From the NCBI GenBank assembly GCA_964423875.1, contig CAYRGS010000126.1, positions 1 through 9,182 on the forward strand: a stretch of 9,182 nt of DNA, given 5' to 3'. Origin of the DNA: CAYRGS01 sp964423875. GTDB lineage: Bacteria > UBA8248 > JACPRG01 > G963555815. A program made the translations under genes and the position numbers. Below, piece after piece: positions 5,990 to 9,182 of this stretch (within the stretch, counting starts at the first letter, position 1; each line of letters opens with the position of its first letter). The notes beneath the pieces are model-generated. The model was given only the letters and a program-made list of their open reading frames with translations, was not told where the DNA came from and did not search any database.

Positions 5990-6643
5990 ATGTCAGAGGA
6001 CAAAGAGAGGCTGGAGCGGGCGCATGAGGTCCCGGGAAAGGCGGTCCGCGAGATCGTGGTTCCCGCCCGGGAATATTGCGACCTTACCTTGAAGAAAGGT
6101 CAATGTGTCCGGGTGATCGACCTGGAGGGTGTGCAGGTGCTCGACTACGCCTCGTTCAGTCTGGCGGACCCCTTCGAGGAAAAGCTGTCGGTCGTTTGGA
6201 GCAACTTCATCAACAAGACATGGAAGCCCACCAAAGGCCACATCCTCTACACGAACCGCTGCAACCCCATGTACACCATTATCGAGGACACCGTGGGGGT
6301 CCATTTCATGGGCGGGGGATATTGCTGCGAGGAAGCCAATTTCAACCGCTACGGCGTCCGGGGGAGCCGGAGTTGCGCCGAGAATCTGGAAAACGCCCTG
6401 AAGCCCCACGGTTTTACGCGCGGGCGCATCGACGACGGGGCCGCTTTCACCTTTTTTCTGAATGTCTCTTACGACCCCGACGGGACGTTCGAGATCCGGC
6501 CGACGCCGACCCGCCCGGGCGACTACGCGGACCTGCGGGCGGAGATGGACGTGCTCGCGGGCATTTCCAACTGTCCGCAGGAAAACAATCCGGGAACCGG
6601 TTATCATCCCAGTCCCATGAAGATGATCGTTTATGAGCCGTGA
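5990..6643 (+). CDS. DUF1989 / urea carboxylase-associated family protein
   Basis: This 217-residue soluble protein carries one DUF1989 domain. Typical family features are the opening GKAVREIVVPAREYCDLTLKKG, seen in parts as GKAVREI (16-22) and LKKGQ (34-38), the segment VIDLEGVQVLDY (42-53), the Cys-rich block GGGYCCEEANFNRYG (108-122), the CAENLENAL helix (129-137), and the C-terminal NCPQENNP block with Cys195. Cys112, Cys113, Cys129 and Cys195 are candidate metal ligands. Relatives sit beside urea carboxylase, guanidine and purine or hydantoin catabolic genes; their reaction is not firmly known to me. ATG 5990 has GGAAGGGG about 6 nt upstream. The M20 gene starts 71 nt downstream, or overlaps the stop if a GTG at 6640 were used; the two genes are probably one transcript. 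Confidence 0.85.
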   Translation: MSEDKERLERAHEVPGKAVREIVVPAREYCDLTLKKGQCVRVIDLEGVQVLDYASFSLADPFEEKLSVVWSNFINKTWKPTKGHILYTNRCNPMYTIIEDTVGVHFMGGGYCCEEANFNRYGVRGSRSCAENLENALKPHGFTRGRIDDGAAFTFFLNVSYDPDGTFEIRPTPTRPGDYADLRAEMDVLAGISNCPQENNPGTGYHPSPMKMIVYEP

Positions 6644-6714
6644 GCCCGGGGACATCGTTCGGACGCGTTCCGACGCGGCGCCGGGTTGCGGAATCGAAGT
6701 CTGAGAGGAGTCCG

Positions 6715-8016
6715 ATGGCCAAGACAGCGGGATCATCCTTGAAGCGAGGAAAAGCGGCCAAGGGGTCGATCCGGCAGAGAATCGCCAAGGCCGTCAGCAA
6801 GGCCCGGGTCGGAGAGATCACCGAGCAGCTCACGAACATCCCCAGCCCAACGGGCGGCGAAGCGGAAATCTCCGATTTCCTGGCCAAAGAGTTCGAGCGC
6901 ATCGGCCTGGAGGTGAGTGTCCAGGAAGTCGAGGCGGGACGCAACAACGTCACCGCGCGTCTGCGCGGCAAGGGCCGGGGCCGGGGCCGCAATCTGATGT
7001 TCAACGCCCATTTCGACACCTCGGCCACCGAAGCCGACAGGATTCCGGGCCAGCAGTCCAGGGCGGTCCGGCAGGGGGATTGGATTTACGGCCTGGGGGC
7101 CTCCAACATGAAGAACGCCTTCGCCGGCTACATCGGCGCCGTCGAGGCCCTGATGGAGACGGGGACGGACCTGAGCGGCGACATTCTGATCACGGGGGTC
7201 GTGGGGGAGATTGAAAAGGCCCCAGTCAGCCATTACCAGGGCATCGGTTACCGGGGCGGGGGCAGCGGCGCCCGGTTTCTGATGGCCCACGGCTGCGTGG
7301 CGGACCTGGCCATTATCGGCGAGCCGACCGCCATGCGGATTCAACTGGGCAACACCGGTTACATCTTTGCGAAGATCATGACCGAAGGCGTTGGCCAGCA
7401 CACCTTCAGCAAGGACAAAGGCGTGGACGCCATCGAGAAGATGGTCAAGATCCGCGAGGGTCTGAAGGGTTGGGAGGCCGAATACCGGGCCGGACATCCG
7501 CATCCCTTCATGCTGGTCTCCGTCGGCATCGGCGCGATCGAGGGGGGGCTCCCCTATAAGCCCTCCTTCTGCCCGGCGCCCTCCTGCACGCTGTACGTTC
7601 ACATCACCACCCTGCCGGGGGTGACGCCGGTGGATGTCCGGAACGACCTGCTGGGTTATCTGGACCGGTTGGAGAAGAAGGACCCCGAGCTGCACGCCGA
7701 GGTCGATTTCTACATGGTGAGCAACGGGTACGAGACCTCGCCCGATCACGAGTTGGTCAAAACGGTTCACGCCATTCATAAAGAGGTGTTCGGCAAGGAG
7801 CCCCTCTATCCGGAGCCGGCGCGCTATTCCGTTTCCAGCGACGGGGGGCCGATCTCCGAATACGGTTGTACGAGCATCACGTACGGGGCCGGGGGGGTCA
7901 CTCCCGCTGGCGTATACTCCATGTACGACGGCGCCAAAGGTGAGTGCCTGAACGTCGCTAACCTGGCCAAAGTCACGAAGGGGTACGCCTTGGCGGCGTA
8001 CGATCTCTGCGGATAG
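6715..8016 (+). CDS. M20-family metallohydrolase with altered metal site
   Basis: From ATG 6715 (AGAGGAG just upstream) the protein has 433 residues, normal for the M20/ArgE/DapE/carboxypeptidase G2 fold; a GTG at 6640 could add 25 residues but these look unlike the family. The first 30 residues are Lys/Arg-rich. Conserved parts seen are NAHFDT (His99, Asp101), GLGASNMKN (127-134), GEIEKAP (164-170), IIGEPTAM (200-207, Glu203) and GQHTFS with the dimerisation-domain His229, then the lid/dimerisation domain and a C-terminal SSDGGPI and YGAGG. The bridging metal ligand, normally Asp in G-x-G-x-x-D, is Asn131; the usual Glu-Glu pair reads Glu-Ile-Glu; and the C-terminal metal-binding His near YSMYDGAKGE is not evident. 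Family members hydrolyse amide bonds of N-acyl amino acids, peptides or carbamoyl compounds. The substrate here is unknown, but the DUF1989 partner suggests an amide or ureido compound. Confidence 0.85.
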   Translation: MAKTAGSSLKRGKAAKGSIRQRIAKAVSKARVGEITEQLTNIPSPTGGEAEISDFLAKEFERIGLEVSVQEVEAGRNNVTARLRGKGRGRGRNLMFNAHFDTSATEADRIPGQQSRAVRQGDWIYGLGASNMKNAFAGYIGAVEALMETGTDLSGDILITGVVGEIEKAPVSHYQGIGYRGGGSGARFLMAHGCVADLAIIGEPTAMRIQLGNTGYIFAKIMTEGVGQHTFSKDKGVDAIEKMVKIREGLKGWEAEYRAGHPHPFMLVSVGIGAIEGGLPYKPSFCPAPSCTLYVHITTLPGVTPVDVRNDLLGYLDRLEKKDPELHAEVDFYMVSNGYETSPDHELVKTVHAIHKEVFGKEPLYPEPARYSVSSDGGPISEYGCTSITYGAGGVTPAGVYSMYDGAKGECLNVANLAKVTKGYALAAYDLCG

Positions 8017-8082
8017 GTCCTCCCGCGCCGGCGGGCGGCTCGGGATAAAGACAGCCTAAGTGGATTCAACGGGTGAGCGCGA

Positions 8083-8586
8083 ATGTTTGAAGACGGATTG
8101 GATCGGCAATATCTGAAGAGCGTTTTCGAGAAGACCCAGGTCATCCGGAAGCCGCTCGCCGGGATCATTTCCGGGTATCACACCCTGCCGTATATCCTCG
8201 CCGGTCCGGAGGCCGGCGGGAGCGAGCGGTCCGTCGAGGTCCGGGGGAAGATCCGCGTCTCCCCCCGGATGGTGATCTCGCCCGGCGGATCCAAACAGAC
8301 TTACGGAGAGGTGTTCGAGGAAAACGAGTACATGGACCGGACGCTGGTCGGGCGGATATTCAGCTTCCTGTATTCATCCCGGCCGCAGATCCAACTGGAG
8401 AACGACGACCTGAAGATCCAGAAGGTGAACACCGACCCTAAGTCGCACCTCGACCGCACCCTGGACGAATTGATGCGGATGGAGGTCATCGACACCGGGG
8501 TGATCCTCTCGCCCGACGCCAAGTTCTACCCGGTCTCGCTGGAGCGCTACATCCACGAAATCCTCGATGAGGAGTTCGGCGCCTAA
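8083..8586 (+). CDS. Unrecognised conserved-looking protein, third gene of the DUF1989/M20 group
   Basis: I do not recognise a family for this 167-residue protein. It has no signal peptide and no membrane segment. The middle (about 45-75) looks beta-rich, with RSVEVRGKIRVSPRMVISPG. The second half is helical and charged: YMDRTLVGRIFSFLY (83-97), HLDRTLDELMRMEVIDTGVI in parts HLDRTLDELM (121-130) and DTGVI (136-140), and an acidic tail ending EILDEEFGA. G/C-rich third positions and good codon structure support coding. ATG 8083 is preceded by GGTGA at 6 nt, a weak ribosome binding site. It follows the M20 gene by 66 nt on the same strand, with only a short CCCGC/GCGGG hairpin (8022-8035) between them, so it probably belongs to the same operon and may assist the same pathway. 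Confidence 0.7.
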   Translation: MFEDGLDRQYLKSVFEKTQVIRKPLAGIISGYHTLPYILAGPEAGGSERSVEVRGKIRVSPRMVISPGGSKQTYGEVFEENEYMDRTLVGRIFSFLYSSRPQIQLENDDLKIQKVNTDPKSHLDRTLDELMRMEVIDTGVILSPDAKFYPVSLERYIHEILDEEFGA

Positions 8587-9182
8587 GTCCGGCCCGCGCG
8601 CCCGGTCGGCACCCGATGCTCTCTGACCGAGAGAACCAAGCCCTCGCGGCTCAGGCAGATAGAACACAGAATTTTCGATCCCTCAGGGGCCTTCCGGAAT
8701 TCTCAAGCCGGGCACCGATCCTCCCCGTCATCGTAGGGTTCCCGAAAACCTCCTTGATGCAGGTTGTGCGTCCGTGAGTGGCTTGACGCACCCACAGTAG
8801 AGACAAGAACAGACACCCGGTTTTCACGTCCATGGGCTCCCTATCCGGCCACGAGGGAGTCGATGGAACTCTCCAAGAACCGCGTTGTGAGTTCCATGGA
8901 TTTCCCCGAAAGGATCGGGGGGTAAACGCGGAGAATCGGCAAGCGATCTTTTCCGCACCCTTGAATCTGGAAAATCCAGACGGCAAGAATGAGTGCAGGG
9001 TCCCGTTAACCCCAATGCGTCAAAAACATCGGACATGGAGATTGTGTCCTGTTCCCGAAAGGCCTTGCGTCGGGGCTTGGAAGGGGTTGGAGGAGACAAC
9101 GGACGATGCAAACGAAAGGTCACCTGGTGTGAGGAATAGGAAAAGAGCGACTGGCATCGCCGACTCGTCAGCGTGCCGGCCC
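8587..9182. other. Gene-free, hairpin-rich region
   Basis: No convincing gene was seen in these 596 bases. Open frames on the minus strand lack family features and have poor third-position bias. The DNA is unusually rich in inverted repeats: CTCTC/GAGAG (8619-8633), GTGCGTC/GACGCAC (8766-8772 with 8785-8791), ATGGAACTC/GAGTTCCAT (8863-8871 with 8889-8897), CCCCGA/TCGGGG (8904-8909 with 8915-8920), TCTGGA/TCCAGA (8966-8971 with 8975-8980), GGACA/TGTCC (9031-9035 with 9045-9049) and CCCGA/TCGGG (9054-9058 with 9070-9074). None has a T tail, so simple termination of the upstream operon is not shown. A structured RNA or remnants of a mobile element are possible. Confidence 0.45.
8863..8897. repeat. 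9-bp perfect inverted repeat
   Basis: ATGGAACTC (8863-8871) and GAGTTCCAT (8889-8897) are perfect inverted copies around a 17-nt loop that itself contains AAC-CGC-GTT. A second perfect hairpin (8904-8920, CCCCGA with TCGGGG, AAGGA loop) starts 6 nt later. It could be an operator-like site or part of an RNA structure. Confidence 0.5.

Noticed and set aside
6733..7779. Long minus-strand frame opposite the M20 gene
   Set aside because: Antisense shadow of a clear family member; no recognisable domain.
8654..8833. 60-residue minus-strand frame beginning MDVKTGCLFLSLLW
   Set aside because: The start resembles a signal peptide, but third-position use is weak, ribosome binding site spacing is poor and no family was seen.
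8840..9010. Minus-strand frame with segments such as ALILAVWIFQIQ and SMELTTRFLESS, interrupted by TAA and TAG
   Set aside because: It reads like protein in places and could be a decayed gene, but lacks a start, contains stops and overlaps the inverted repeats, so it is not supported.
1..9182. tRNA, rRNA, CRISPR array or insertion sequence
   Set aside because: No cloverleaf with a TTCGA-type loop, no regularly spaced repeats and no transposase-like frame were seen by eye on either strand.

Overview
The window is GC-rich bacterial DNA with mostly G/C third codon positions. It looks like an accessory or metabolic region of an uncultured Gram-negative bacterium: a CsgG-family outer-membrane lipoprotein implies an outer membrane, and a probable selenoprotein implies Sec decoding. 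A Desulfobacterota-, Tectomicrobia- or Rokubacteria-like source would fit, but no marker gene is present and this is only a guess.

Layout. (1) Minus strand, 1-2183: an acyl-CoA ligase of the CaiC-like AMP-forming family is followed 27 nt later by the N-terminal part of a hydantoinase/oxoprolinase A-type protein cut by the window edge. A -35/-10 pair at 2241-2269 could drive both. (2) Plus strand, 2405-3548, divergent: a MerB-like (organomercurial lyase family) gene is interrupted by one in-frame TGA at 2870-2872, and a small cupin follows. The TGA lies where MerB has its catalytic Cys159. It is followed by a perfect 7-bp hairpin with a GGTC tetraloop 19 nt downstream, the same loop and nearly the same spacing as the E. 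coli fdhF SECIS. The gene is best read as one 240-residue selenoprotein, and this is the main discovery candidate. (3) Minus strand, 4737-3701: a CsgG/HfaB-like lipoprotein, then a possible 67-residue exported protein whose reading frame is broken in a run of seven G. (4) Plus strand, 5132-5833: the central and C-terminal domains of a CbiG-like cobalamin-pathway protein, without the N-terminal domain, without a ribosome binding site and with two long G runs. It is probably a remnant. (5) Plus strand, 5990-8586: a likely operon of a DUF1989/urea-carboxylase-associated protein, an M20-fold metallohydrolase with unusual metal-site residues, and an unrecognised 167-residue protein. (6) 8587-9182: no convincing gene, but six inverted repeats in about 310 bases.

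The ligase/hydantoinase pair and the DUF1989/M20 group suggest catabolism of small amide, ureido or carboxylate compounds. The MerB-like selenoprotein and cupin form a separate unit whose substrate is unknown; mercury is only one possibility.
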